64,000 nt of DNA from Bacteroidia bacterium (GTDB taxonomy: Bacteria; Bacteroidota; Bacteroidia; UKL13-3): NCBI GenBank assembly GCA_021740845.1, contig JAIOYZ010000005.1:67693-131692 (forward strand), written 5' to 3'. Under the pieces are notes generated by a model. The model was not told the origin of the DNA. It searched no databases and saw only the letters and a list, made by a program, of their open reading frames with translations. This document shows positions 36,794-44,631 of this stretch, piece after piece. Each line of letters starts with the position of its first letter. Position 1 is the first letter of the stretch. The position numbers and the translations under genes were made by a program.

Positions 36794-37174
36794 CTATTTA
36801 TAGAAAACCGGATAAAATGCATCTTCGAAGTGTGCAATATCTACTTTTCCGTGATAAAAATTGATAGCGATGATATCAAATTGAATGGGGTCGTTGATTT
36901 TATTTTTAAACAAATATATTTCAGCGGCTCTAGCCAAATTTCTCTGTTTGGCAAAGTCTACAGCATTTTCGGGCTGAACCAAAGCATTGAATCTAGACTT
37001 GACTTCTACAAACACCAAAAGCTTGTCTTTCATGCAGATGAGGTCGATTTCTACTTTGCCAGCCTGGTAATTTCTGGCAATAATTTGATAGCCTTTTTTT
37101 TCTAAAAATTGTGAGGCAATATCTTCTCCTGTTCTTCCAGTTTCGAGGTTATGTGATTTTTCATTTTGTTCCAT
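36794..37174 (-). CDS. YraN / UPF0102 family nuclease-like protein
   Basis: 126 residues, the full family length. The restriction-endonuclease-like core is intact: GRTGEDIASQFLEKKGYQII, then EIDLICMKDKLLVFVEVKSR, which holds the D and ExK residues of the fold, and RNLARAAEIYL. Family members are thought to act in DNA processing, but the substrate is unknown. Confidence 0.92.
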   Translation of the reverse strand: MEQNEKSHNLETGRTGEDIASQFLEKKGYQIIARNYQAGKVEIDLICMKDKLLVFVEVKSRFNALVQPENAVDFAKQRNLARAAEIYLFKNKINDPIQFDIIAINFYHGKVDIAHFEDAFYPVFYK

Positions 37175-37225
37175 AGCCTAAATTTACCAATAATATTGGA
37201 TAAAAAAGGACAATGAAAAATGGGA

Positions 37226-38107
37226 TTAACCTTTGTAGAATTTACGTTTAAAGAAGGGATAGGTAAACACAGCAATCAATAAAACGGAAGCACCTATATA
37301 AAATCCGCTGCTCATTAATTCGCTTTGTCCGAAAATCAATAAAGAAAAACCAACCCCATAAACAGGTTCCAAATTATTGGTGATGATAACAGTTAAAGGA
37401 TCAATTTTCTTAAGTATTTCAACACTAAGAGTAAAAGCCAAAGTGGTACAAAACACACTTAAAATCAATAAGTAAATAAGGTCTGAACCAAGAGGAAATT
37501 GAATATTGCCGAGTTCGCCGTTTAAACCTTGAAGAATGCAAATAGTTACTAATGCACCTAAAAATTCGTAGAAAGTGATTTTACCTGCATCGTGTTTTAG
37601 AATTAATTTACCGTTGTAAACACCAAATAAAGCTGCGGTTAAGGCAGCTAAAACACCATAAAAAATTCCCAAAGCATAGAATTTTTCGAACTGAAGAATT
37701 ACCAAGATTGCTGCAGCTATTATTAACCCATACACGGCATCTCCCCAAAAGAATTTTTTCTTTAATACAAGGGGTTGAACCACACTTGCAAATAAAGTAA
37801 TACTACTAAAACCTGCCATTGTAATTGCAACATTAGAAACTTTAATGGCATGGTAAAAGAAGTACCAATGCAAACCTACAACTGCGCCCCAACCCATTAA
37901 TGAGACAAAACCTTTCCAATTAATCCGAAGGGAAGCTCCTTTAAATCGCAGGTAAATAAATAGGCTCAAACCGGAAAATACGAGGCGCCAAAAAACTAAG
38001 TCTAAAGCTTGTAATGAAATAAGTTTCCCTAAAACTGGCGTAAACCCCCACAACAAAATAATGAAATGAAGTAGAAGGAACTTATTAATTTTTAGGTTTG
38101 AACCCAT
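37226..38107 (-). CDS. EamA/DMT-family permease
   Basis: 293 residues, ten membrane segments as two EamA repeats (LHFIILLWGFTPVLGKLI to KKKFFWGDAVY; ALFGVYNGKLILK to SVLLIAVFTYPFF). DMT permeases export small metabolites; substrate is unknown. The start codon is embedded in the GGTTTGAACC motif (38095-38104), so that the first codons read MGSNL. It follows the LptF/G-type gene by three bases and so is in one transcript with it. Confidence 0.88.
   Translation of the reverse strand: MGSNLKINKFLLLHFIILLWGFTPVLGKLISLQALDLVFWRLVFSGLSLFIYLRFKGASLRINWKGFVSLMGWGAVVGLHWYFFYHAIKVSNVAITMAGFSSITLFASVVQPLVLKKKFFWGDAVYGLIIAAAILVILQFEKFYALGIFYGVLAALTAALFGVYNGKLILKHDAGKITFYEFLGALVTICILQGLNGELGNIQFPLGSDLIYLLILSVFCTTLAFTLSVEILKKIDPLTVIITNNLEPVYGVGFSLLIFGQSELMSSGFYIGASVLLIAVFTYPFFKRKFYKG
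38095..38104 (-). repeat. Motif copy overlapping a start region (GGTTTGAACC on the plus strand)
   Basis: The motif covers codons 2-4 and the last base of the ATG of the EamA gene on the minus strand. One of several copies within 80 bases of a start codon. Confidence 0.6.
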
Positions 38108-38110
38108 GAA

Positions 38111-39205
38111 TTATTTGGGTGCTTTTTTGAGTAAATACAATGCTACGAACAAGAAAAATACTGGTGGAATTAAAACTGCCAATAATGGCGACAAAACACC
38201 AGTATTACCAGCAGTATTAAAGATTTGTATTAATAATAAATATGTAAATGTTAAAGCAAAGCCCACACCTAAATGGTAGCCAACACCTCCCCTACTTTTT
38301 TCGCTAGAAACGGCAACAGCAAGAATTGTAAGTACAAAAAAGGCAATGGGAATCACAGAACGTTTGTATAATTCTACTTTAAAGATATTCACCTTTGGAT
38401 TTCCTTTTTCGGTCTCTTTTCTAATGTATTCAGTGAGTTCGGAATTTGTCATGGATGAAACCACTTTAGTTTTTTCAAAAAACTCATCTGGTTTGAGGTT
38501 AAAGGTTGTATCAATTTTTTGACCTTTATAAATGTATTCTCGGTTATCTGCAAATTTTCTGCGGGTATAATTTTCCATTACCCAGCATTGTTTTTTACGG
38601 TCCCAAGTAAGGCGGTTAGCATAAATTCTGTCAACTAATTTTCCGCTGGCAAAGCTTTCTAAATTAAAATCAAAACCAGAGCTATCAACGTAATTAAACG
38701 ACTCCATGTGAATCATGTTAGAATCGTTGAGCATATTGTAAATATTGTTGTTTTGGGTTTGTTTATGATCGCGCAACCAATCTTCCTCAAACGCAAGTCG
38801 ATGCTTGTCGCAAATGGGTAAGAATTGAGTATTTAAATACATAAATAAAACAAACAACAAACCAGCGCCAATTAAATAAGGTCTTAAGAATCTGCCATAA
38901 GATAAACCACTATTTAATATGGCAATTATCTCCGTATTTTGGGCCAGTTTGCTATTAAAAAACAAGGTAGAAAGGAAAATAAATACCGAGCTAAACAAAC
39001 CCATAAAATAGGGAATGAACCAAATATAATAGTCGAGAATGATGCTGGATAATGGAGGTTTACGCTTAATAAAATCGTCCATTTTTTCACTGATGTCAAT
39101 AAAAATGGCAATAACGGTAAATAACAAAACCGAATAAAAGAATGTCATTAAATACTTCTTTAAGATGTATTTATCAAGTATTCCTATTCCTATTTTTTCT
39201 AGCAT
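38111..39205 (-). CDS. LptF/LptG family permease (YjgP/YjgQ)
   Basis: 364 residues: LDKYILKKYLMTFFYSVLLFTVIAIFIDISEKMDDF is the N-terminal signature, three N-terminal and three C-terminal membrane segments flank a periplasmic beta-jellyroll-like part (about residues 140-260). LptF/G form the inner-membrane part of the lipopolysaccharide transporter with LptB. A second family member would be expected elsewhere. A palindromic GGTTCGAACC (39209-39218) lies three bases upstream of the start, and TATTTTGC (39236-39243, minus strand) is a possible minus-7 box. Confidence 0.93.
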   Translation of the reverse strand: MLEKIGIGILDKYILKKYLMTFFYSVLLFTVIAIFIDISEKMDDFIKRKPPLSSIILDYYIWFIPYFMGLFSSVFIFLSTLFFNSKLAQNTEIIAILNSGLSYGRFLRPYLIGAGLLFVLFMYLNTQFLPICDKHRLAFEEDWLRDHKQTQNNNIYNMLNDSNMIHMESFNYVDSSGFDFNLESFASGKLVDRIYANRLTWDRKKQCWVMENYTRRKFADNREYIYKGQKIDTTFNLKPDEFFEKTKVVSSMTNSELTEYIRKETEKGNPKVNIFKVELYKRSVIPIAFFVLTILAVAVSSEKSRGGVGYHLGVGFALTFTYLLLIQIFNTAGNTGVLSPLLAVLIPPVFFLFVALYLLKKAPK

Positions 39206-39208
39206 TTT

Positions 39209-39218
39209 GGTTCGAACC
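39209..39218. repeat. Palindromic motif GGTTCGAACC in a 5' leader
   Basis: One of three fully palindromic forms of the dispersed motif (others at 9949-9958 and 18729-18738). It sits in the 45-bp gap between tgt and the LptF/G-type gene, directly before the start codon. Confidence 0.6.
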
Positions 39219-39250
39219 TAATTAATTAAAGCGGTGCAAAATAGACCTTC

Positions 39251-40369
39251 TTATAATTTATTCATGACTATTGGTAAAATTTCCTTTTTCCAAGAAGCAA
39301 AATCGCCTGCTAAAATATGCCCGCGAGCCTCAGCAACTAGCCAAAGGAAGAAACTCAAGTTTTGAATACTGGCAATGGTTGCACCCAACATTTCATTGCA
39401 TTTTATGAGATGTTTAAGATACGCTTTGGAATATTCGGGTGTGAAAATATCATCCACAGGAGAATTATCAAATTTCCATTTCTCATTTTTGATATTGATA
39501 ATACCTTTGGAAGTAAACAAGAAACCATGTCGTGCATTGCGCGTTGGAAGCACACAATCAAACATATCAATTCCTAAGGCAATGCATTCTAAGATATTTG
39601 CAGGAGTACCCACACCCATTAAATAACGAGGTTTATCTAAAGGCAAATGCTCGCAAACCAATTCGGTCATTTCGTACATTTGCTCAGCAGGTTCGCCCAC
39701 ACTCAAGCCACCAATTGCATTTCCTGGCATGTTTTGGTCTGCAATAAACTTAGCCGACTCAATTCTTAAATCTTTGTAAACACTTCCCTGAACAATAGGA
39801 AAAAGACTTTGTTCAAACCCGTAACGAGGTTCTGTTTCATTGAAACGAGTAATGCATCTTTGCAACCAACGGTGGGTTAAGTCCATTGAATTTTTAGCAT
39901 ATTTATAATCACAAGGGTAAGGCGGACACTCATCAAAAGCCATGAAGATATCGGCACCGATGCTACGTTGAATATCAGTAGCAATCTCTGGCGAGAAAAA
40001 TATTTTTGAACCATCTAAGTGGGATCGAAACGAAACTCCTTCTTCTTTGATTTTACGAATGCTACTCAAACTAAAAACTTGGTAACCTCCGCTATCGGTA
40101 AGCATGGGTTTATCCCAATTAATAAATTTATGAATGCCTCCAGCTTGGTGCAATACTTCTAACCCCGGACGTAAGAAAATGTGGTAGGTATTGGCCAATA
40201 TTATTTGCGCCTTTACCCTTTCAGCTAAATCCTTTTGGGTTACAGATTTAACGGTACCTTGAGTTCCCACAGGCATAAAAATAGGGGTTTGTATTTCTCC
40301 CCTTTCGGTTTGAACCAAACCCGCTCTTGCCTTTGTTTCTTTATCTGAATGAAGTATTGAAAATTTCAT
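39251..40369 (-). CDS. tgt: tRNA-guanine transglycosylase
   Basis: 372 residues. It exchanges guanine at the wobble position of GUN anticodon tRNAs for a queuine precursor. Catalytic Asp segments are LTDSGGYQVFSL and MFDCVLPTRNARHGFLF; QGSVYKDLR and GGLSVGEP are also present. The C-terminal zinc site CxCxxC of most bacterial enzymes is missing: the region reads SPVDDIFTPEYSKAYLKHL. As I recall Bacteroidota orthologues share that loss. A full 15-mer motif copy is at 40304-40318 and TATATTCG (40377-40384, minus strand) precedes the start. Confidence 0.96.
   Translation of the reverse strand: MKFSILHSDKETKARAGLVQTERGEIQTPIFMPVGTQGTVKSVTQKDLAERVKAQIILANTYHIFLRPGLEVLHQAGGIHKFINWDKPMLTDSGGYQVFSLSSIRKIKEEGVSFRSHLDGSKIFFSPEIATDIQRSIGADIFMAFDECPPYPCDYKYAKNSMDLTHRWLQRCITRFNETEPRYGFEQSLFPIVQGSVYKDLRIESAKFIADQNMPGNAIGGLSVGEPAEQMYEMTELVCEHLPLDKPRYLMGVGTPANILECIALGIDMFDCVLPTRNARHGFLFTSKGIINIKNEKWKFDNSPVDDIFTPEYSKAYLKHLIKCNEMLGATIASIQNLSFFLWLVAEARGHILAGDFASWKKEILPIVMNKL
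40304..40318 (+). repeat. Copy of the dispersed 15-bp motif TTCGGTTTGAACCAA
   Basis: Exact copy in the 5' part of tgt, antisense to the gene, so the coding strand reads in frame as LVQTE. The reading frame differs from the ribE copy, which argues for DNA-level conservation. Confidence 0.7.
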
Positions 40370-40395
40370 GAAGGCGCGAATATAGCTAAAAGGGG

Positions 40396-41097
40396 CTATT
40401 TTTTTAGAGTAGAGAGACCGCCATCTATTTTATGAATTTGACCAGTAATCCAAGATGATTTTGGAGAAAGAAGAAATTCTGCCAGGTTGGCAATGTCCTG
40501 CGCTTGGCCATATCTGTTGAGAGGATGGCGGATAGCATTGGCTTCTTTCTTTTGATCTGTATTAAGCAATGAAGCCGCAAGTGGAGTATCTGTTAACGAA
40601 GGCGCAATGCAATTCACTCTAATTTTTGGGGAATATTCTGCTGCAAGTGCCTTTGTTAAACCTTCTATGGCACCTTTTGATGCCGAAACTAGACTATGAA
40701 AAGGCAAACCTGTTTGCACAGCAATGGTTGAAAATAGAACTATAGAAGCATTGGAACTTTGCTTTAACTTTGGCAATACAGCCTGAATAACCTTAATGGC
40801 ACCAATTACTTGCAGTTCATAATCGGCAATAAAATCATCGGATTTAATCCTTTCAAATGGCCTAAGACTTATGGAACCAGGACAATAAACTAAACCATCG
40901 ATGGAGTCAGGTAAAAAATCTAGGTTCAAACCGCCTTCTTCTAAAACATTTAGAAAATGGTATTCTAAAAATTGATTTTCTGAGGATAATTGGTGTTTGT
41001 TAAAAGTGCCGTAAACCTGATTTCCTGCGATTGATAATTGTGCAGCTAATTGAAAACCAATGCCAGAAGAAGCACCAATAATAAGGTAATTTGCCAT
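40396..41097 (-). CDS. Short-chain dehydrogenase/reductase family protein without the usual catalytic Tyr
   Basis: 233 residues with an SDR Rossmann fold: IIGASSGIGFQLAAQL (nucleotide motif), LVYCPGSI in place of the NAG motif, IVLFSTIAVQTGLPF with the Ser, and SASKGAIEGLTKALA. The family YxxxK is replaced by VSASK, so the proton-donating Tyr is absent although Lys is kept. The C-terminal part (RVNCIAPSLTDTPLAASLL, ITGQIHKIDGGLS) is normal for the family. It may reduce a substrate by another route or be regulatory. It lies 26 bases before tgt. Confidence 0.86.
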   Translation of the reverse strand: MANYLIIGASSGIGFQLAAQLSIAGNQVYGTFNKHQLSSENQFLEYHFLNVLEEGGLNLDFLPDSIDGLVYCPGSISLRPFERIKSDDFIADYELQVIGAIKVIQAVLPKLKQSSNASIVLFSTIAVQTGLPFHSLVSASKGAIEGLTKALAAEYSPKIRVNCIAPSLTDTPLAASLLNTDQKKEANAIRHPLNRYGQAQDIANLAEFLLSPKSSWITGQIHKIDGGLSTLKK

Positions 41098-41100
41098 AGT

Positions 41101-41129
41101 AGATTGTTAATGTTATAAGCTAACAATCT
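41101..41129. repeat. Hairpin between porT and the SDR gene
   Basis: AGATTGTTA (41101-41109) and TAACAATCT (41121-41129) form a perfect 9-bp inverted repeat with an 11-base loop, just upstream of the SDR start and downstream of porT on the minus strand. No T-run follows on that strand, so operator or mRNA element is as likely as terminator. Confidence 0.45.
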
Positions 41130-41159
41130 GCTTTTGGTTTTGTTGTAATTGAGAATAAA

Positions 41160-41852
41160 TTATTCGAAATGCAGGGAGAATTGAATTAACTGTGGAGAGA
41201 TATTTTGAATATAATCTGTAAAAATATATCCATCTCTAAACATGGCATTTCCAAAGGTATTGCACACTTTGATTTCGGGAGAGAATTTGAAATACTCGAA
41301 ATATACGTCTAAACCAAAACCTGCTTCCCAGCCGTAAGTAATTGGATTTAGTGAAACTACTGGATTTTGCAAACCTCTATTTTTATTTATTGTGGAAGCA
41401 AAATCATAACTCATTCTTCCACCTCCAATAACATATACTCGGGTATTTTTTCTTCTTGCAGATTTGTATTTCACCAATAAACTTGCATCGCAATAGGCAG
41501 ATTCAACTTTTACTTCTTTTTTAGAATTGGGGAAATCGTAAACCAAGTTGCGCTGAACAAAAGAAATAACGGGAGTCATTAAACGAATATCCCAATAATC
41601 GCCAATGCGCAAATTGGTGATGGCACCAAGGCCAATTCCAGGGAAGTTTTTAGCAGTAACATTCATAACTGTATCGCTAGGAAAGTTCTTGGCCAAATCA
41701 ATGTTTAGGCGACCAGAATTGGCTGCTAATGTAAAGCCAAAATGCAGACGTTTGAGATCGTATTGCTCCAGATTGGGTTGAGCCCATGCGCAGATAGACC
41801 CTAAAATAACCACGAAGGTTAAGGCTATTTGTCGGCTATATACAAAGAGCAC
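41160..41852 (-). CDS. porT: PorT-like outer-membrane protein (type IX secretion / gliding)
   Basis: 230 residues: signal peptide (LTFVVILGSICAWAQ), then a predicted eight-strand barrel of the PorT type (KRLHFGFTLAANSGRL, LRIGDYWDIRLMTPVISF, YGWEAGFGLDVYFEYFKF). PorT is required for secretion through the type IX system in Porphyromonas, which fits the two T9SS-tailed proteins in the window. It uses a GTG start overlapping ubiE by 28 bases; ubiE-porT adjacency is common in Bacteroidota, which supports the assignment. Confidence 0.84.
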   Translation of the reverse strand: MLFVYSRQIALTFVVILGSICAWAQPNLEQYDLKRLHFGFTLAANSGRLNIDLAKNFPSDTVMNVTAKNFPGIGLGAITNLRIGDYWDIRLMTPVISFVQRNLVYDFPNSKKEVKVESAYCDASLLVKYKSARRKNTRVYVIGGGRMSYDFASTINKNRGLQNPVVSLNPITYGWEAGFGLDVYFEYFKFSPEIKVCNTFGNAMFRDGYIFTDYIQNISPQLIQFSLHFE

Positions 41853-42550
41853 GTGCCAAATGTTAGAGGTTTTACAATAATATTTTTATACCCTGCTTCC
41901 TTTAAGAATTTAGCAAATTCAGGACCTTCAGGAAAATGTTTAACACTTTCTGGCAAATAGGTATAGGCATTTTTACTTTTGCTAAGCATATTTCCCATAA
42001 CAGGTAAAATGTAGGTGAAGTAAAAATTATAAACTTGTTTGTAGGGAAAACTTGAGGGCTTTGAAAATTCTAGGACAACTAATCTTCCACCTGGTTTTAA
42101 TACCCGATTCATTTCGGTTAAGCCTTTTAAAAGATTTTGAAAATTACGCACTCCAAAAGCAACGGTGATGGCATCAAAGTTATTGTTGGGAAAAGGGAGG
42201 TTTTCGCTATCACCTTTTATCATAGAAATTTTATCTGACAAGCCTTTGGATGCAATTTTTTCTCTACCAAACACCAACATTTGTTCGGCAATATCCAAAC
42301 CTGTAATATGATCTGGATTGAGTTTCATTGCTTCAAGAGCCAAATCGCCAGTACCAGTTGCAACGTCTAATATTTGTTTTGGTTCAAGCGGTTTTAAATA
42401 GGAAATGGCTTTTTTACGCCAACCTTTATCTATACCCATCGATAGAAAGCGGTTAAGAAAATCGTAGCGATGAGCAATGCTGTTAAACATTTCTTCTACT
42501 TGTTCTTTCTTGCTTGTTTGGAGACTAATATCTGGTTTTACTTCTTTCAT
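41825..42550 (-). CDS. ubiE: Demethylmenaquinone methyltransferase
   Basis: 241 residues of an UbiE/MenG-type SAM methyltransferase: VEEMFNSIAHRYDFLNRFLSMGIDKGWRKK, motif I LDVATGTGDLALEA, motif post-I GLDIAEQMLV, and VRNFQNLLKGLTEMNRVLKPGGRLVVLEFSKP. It does the last step of menaquinone synthesis, matching the menaquinone-dependent sdh and pyrD nearby. TATCTTCG (42561-42568, minus strand) is a possible minus-7 box ten bases before the start. Confidence 0.95.
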   Translation of the reverse strand: MKEVKPDISLQTSKKEQVEEMFNSIAHRYDFLNRFLSMGIDKGWRKKAISYLKPLEPKQILDVATGTGDLALEAMKLNPDHITGLDIAEQMLVFGREKIASKGLSDKISMIKGDSENLPFPNNNFDAITVAFGVRNFQNLLKGLTEMNRVLKPGGRLVVLEFSKPSSFPYKQVYNFYFTYILPVMGNMLSKSKNAYTYLPESVKHFPEGPEFAKFLKEAGYKNIIVKPLTFGTCSLYIADK

Positions 42551-42846
42551 GCTGAGGTGGCGAAGATAAGAGGATTATTTTGAAAAGATAGTATTTGGAT
42601 ATGAGATTGCGAGAGGTGAGAATCTATTTACAAGTATCCAGATGTTCGGAGGTTAGAGTTTAGGCAACCCCTTAAACTTAAAAAAAAATGGAATAAAAAA
42701 GGAGAAATCAGAATCCAGATTTAAGAATCCAAAAATTAAAATTCTGGCAAACTTTGTTACAGTTAAAAAAAAACATTTATTAGATTTTGAATTTCTATTG
42801 TGCGCCTTTTTATTAATTATGTAAATCCATGTTCAATGGATTTATT
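42551..42846. other. 296-bp intergenic region between ubiE and the ABC exporter
   Basis: The largest gap in the window. It holds the likely ubiE-porT promoter near its left end and the AAATCCAT/ATGGATTT hairpin at its right end. The middle is A-rich with a run of nine A, and short direct repeats (AGAATCC). I see no ORF, tRNA or recognisable riboswitch in it. Confidence 0.6.
42823..42843 (-). terminator. Weak terminator-like hairpin after the ABC exporter
   Basis: AAATCCAT (42823-42830) and ATGGATTT (42836-42843) form an 8-bp stem with a 5-base loop, three bases after the exporter stop on the minus strand. The following T content is low, so confidence is limited. Confidence 0.4.
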
Positions 42847-44589
42847 TTAATTTCGTTCACCTATTTGTTGGCGCCACATAGCGTAGTAAAGGCCTTTGGC
42901 AGAAATTAGTTCTTCATGTCTTCCAGTTTCTACCAACTCGCCTTTCTCTAAAACGTAAATTCTATCGGCATGCATTATGGTAGATAAACGGTGCGCAATC
43001 ATAATAGTAACATGCGCTTTGCCAGCACTAATTTCTTTAATGGTATTGCCAATTTCTTCTTCTGTAATTGAATCCAGTGCAGAGGTGGCTTCATCAAAAA
43101 TTAGCAAACGAGGTTCGCGCAACAAGGCACGTGCAATAGATAATCTTTGCTTTTCTCCTCCCGAAATTTTAATACCTCCCTCTCCTATCACACTGTCGAT
43201 TCCCTTTTCACTTCTTGTAAGTAAACTTTCACACGAAGCTTGGTGCAAAGCAGTTGTTATTTGTGCGACGGTAGCCCTTGGATTAACAAACAACATATTT
43301 TCTTTAATGGTTCCAGAAAACAATTGGGTGTCTTGCGTAACAAATCCTATTTGGTTTCTTAATTCATCAAAATCAATTTCTTGAGATGGAACTCCGTTAT
43401 ACAAAACATTTCCTTCTAATGGATGGTATAAACCTACCAAGAGCTTTACCAATGTAGTTTTTCCAGAACCAGAAGGACCAACAAAGGCAATGGTTTCGCC
43501 TTGTTTGGCATGGAAACTAATTTGGTTCAAGGCGTAATGTTTACCCGTTCTATGTATAAAACTAACCTGGTTGAACTCCAAATTTTCAATCTCACGAATG
43601 CGCTTTGGATTAGATGGTTTTACTTCAATTGGCTTTGACATGATATCTTCAAAATTTTGGAGTGATGCCTCAGCCTCACGGTAACTCATAATTACATTTC
43701 CCATTTCTTGCATGGGTCCAAAAATGAAGAAAGAATAAAACTGCAAAGTCATTAATTGTCCTAATGACATTTGATCTTTAAAAATCATATACAAAAGCAA
43801 AAACAAAATACTCTGACGCAGCAAATTCACTATGGTACCTTGCAAGAAACTGATACTTCTTATGTCTTTTACTTTCTCCAATTCCAAACGCAAAATCTTT
43901 TGGGTAGAAAGGTTCAAACGCTTCATTTCTTGTTGGGTCAAACCTAAACTTTTTATAAGCTCTATATTGCGCAACGATTCTGTTGTGGAACCCGCCAATG
44001 CTTTTGTTTGTGCTACTATTCGCTGTTGAACAATTTTGATTTTTTTAGACAAAATACTCGTTAAACCAGCCAATAAAAAGCTAGCTCCAAAGTAAGCCAA
44101 TATTAACCAAGGCTGTACTTGAATAGCATAAATAATAACAAATACAATTCCTACAATAGAGGTAAAAAAGATATTGATAAAATTGATGATAAACTTTTCG
44201 GAATCGGTTCTAACTTTTTGCAAAATATTTAAAAGCTCGCCGCTACGTTGGTCTTCAAAATCTTGGAAAGGCAATTGCAAAGCATGTTTCAGGCCATCTG
44301 TATAAACTGCTGCACCAAATTTTTGGATGATAAGGTTTAAGGTATAATCTTGAAAAGCCTTTGCAATTCTACTTACCATGGCAACTCCAATAGCAGCCAA
44401 AATCAATAAACCTGCACCTTTTACAAAAGCATCGTTATCATAATTATGTGGTTTGGTGGCAAAACGGTCTACAATTTTTCCATAAATATATGGGTCCATC
44501 ATAGAAAACATTTGATTTATGGTTGCCAAACCCAAGGCAAGAAAAACTAGGTTTTTATAATTTTTAAGGTATCGTAAGAGCGTTTTCAT
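42847..44589 (-). CDS. ABC exporter, fused permease and ATPase (MsbA/MDR-like)
   Basis: 580 residues: an N-terminal six-helix transmembrane domain (about 1-310), with SGELLNILQKVRTDSEKFI, then an ATPase with Walker A GPSGSGKTTLVKLL (about residue 370), Q-loop GFVTQDTQLFSG, signature ISGGEKQRLSIARALL, Walker B LLIFDEATSALDS and H-loop IAHRLSTI. Works as a homodimer or with another half. Lipid, peptide or drug export cannot be distinguished. It follows the NFACT gene by 42 bases. Confidence 0.95.
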   Translation of the reverse strand: MKTLLRYLKNYKNLVFLALGLATINQMFSMMDPYIYGKIVDRFATKPHNYDNDAFVKGAGLLILAAIGVAMVSRIAKAFQDYTLNLIIQKFGAAVYTDGLKHALQLPFQDFEDQRSGELLNILQKVRTDSEKFIINFINIFFTSIVGIVFVIIYAIQVQPWLILAYFGASFLLAGLTSILSKKIKIVQQRIVAQTKALAGSTTESLRNIELIKSLGLTQQEMKRLNLSTQKILRLELEKVKDIRSISFLQGTIVNLLRQSILFLLLYMIFKDQMSLGQLMTLQFYSFFIFGPMQEMGNVIMSYREAEASLQNFEDIMSKPIEVKPSNPKRIREIENLEFNQVSFIHRTGKHYALNQISFHAKQGETIAFVGPSGSGKTTLVKLLVGLYHPLEGNVLYNGVPSQEIDFDELRNQIGFVTQDTQLFSGTIKENMLFVNPRATVAQITTALHQASCESLLTRSEKGIDSVIGEGGIKISGGEKQRLSIARALLREPRLLIFDEATSALDSITEEEIGNTIKEISAGKAHVTIMIAHRLSTIMHADRIYVLEKGELVETGRHEELISAKGLYYAMWRQQIGERN

Positions 44590-44631
44590 GTATAAATTTT
44601 AGGATTGCAAATATTGCCTTTTCAATGCTAA

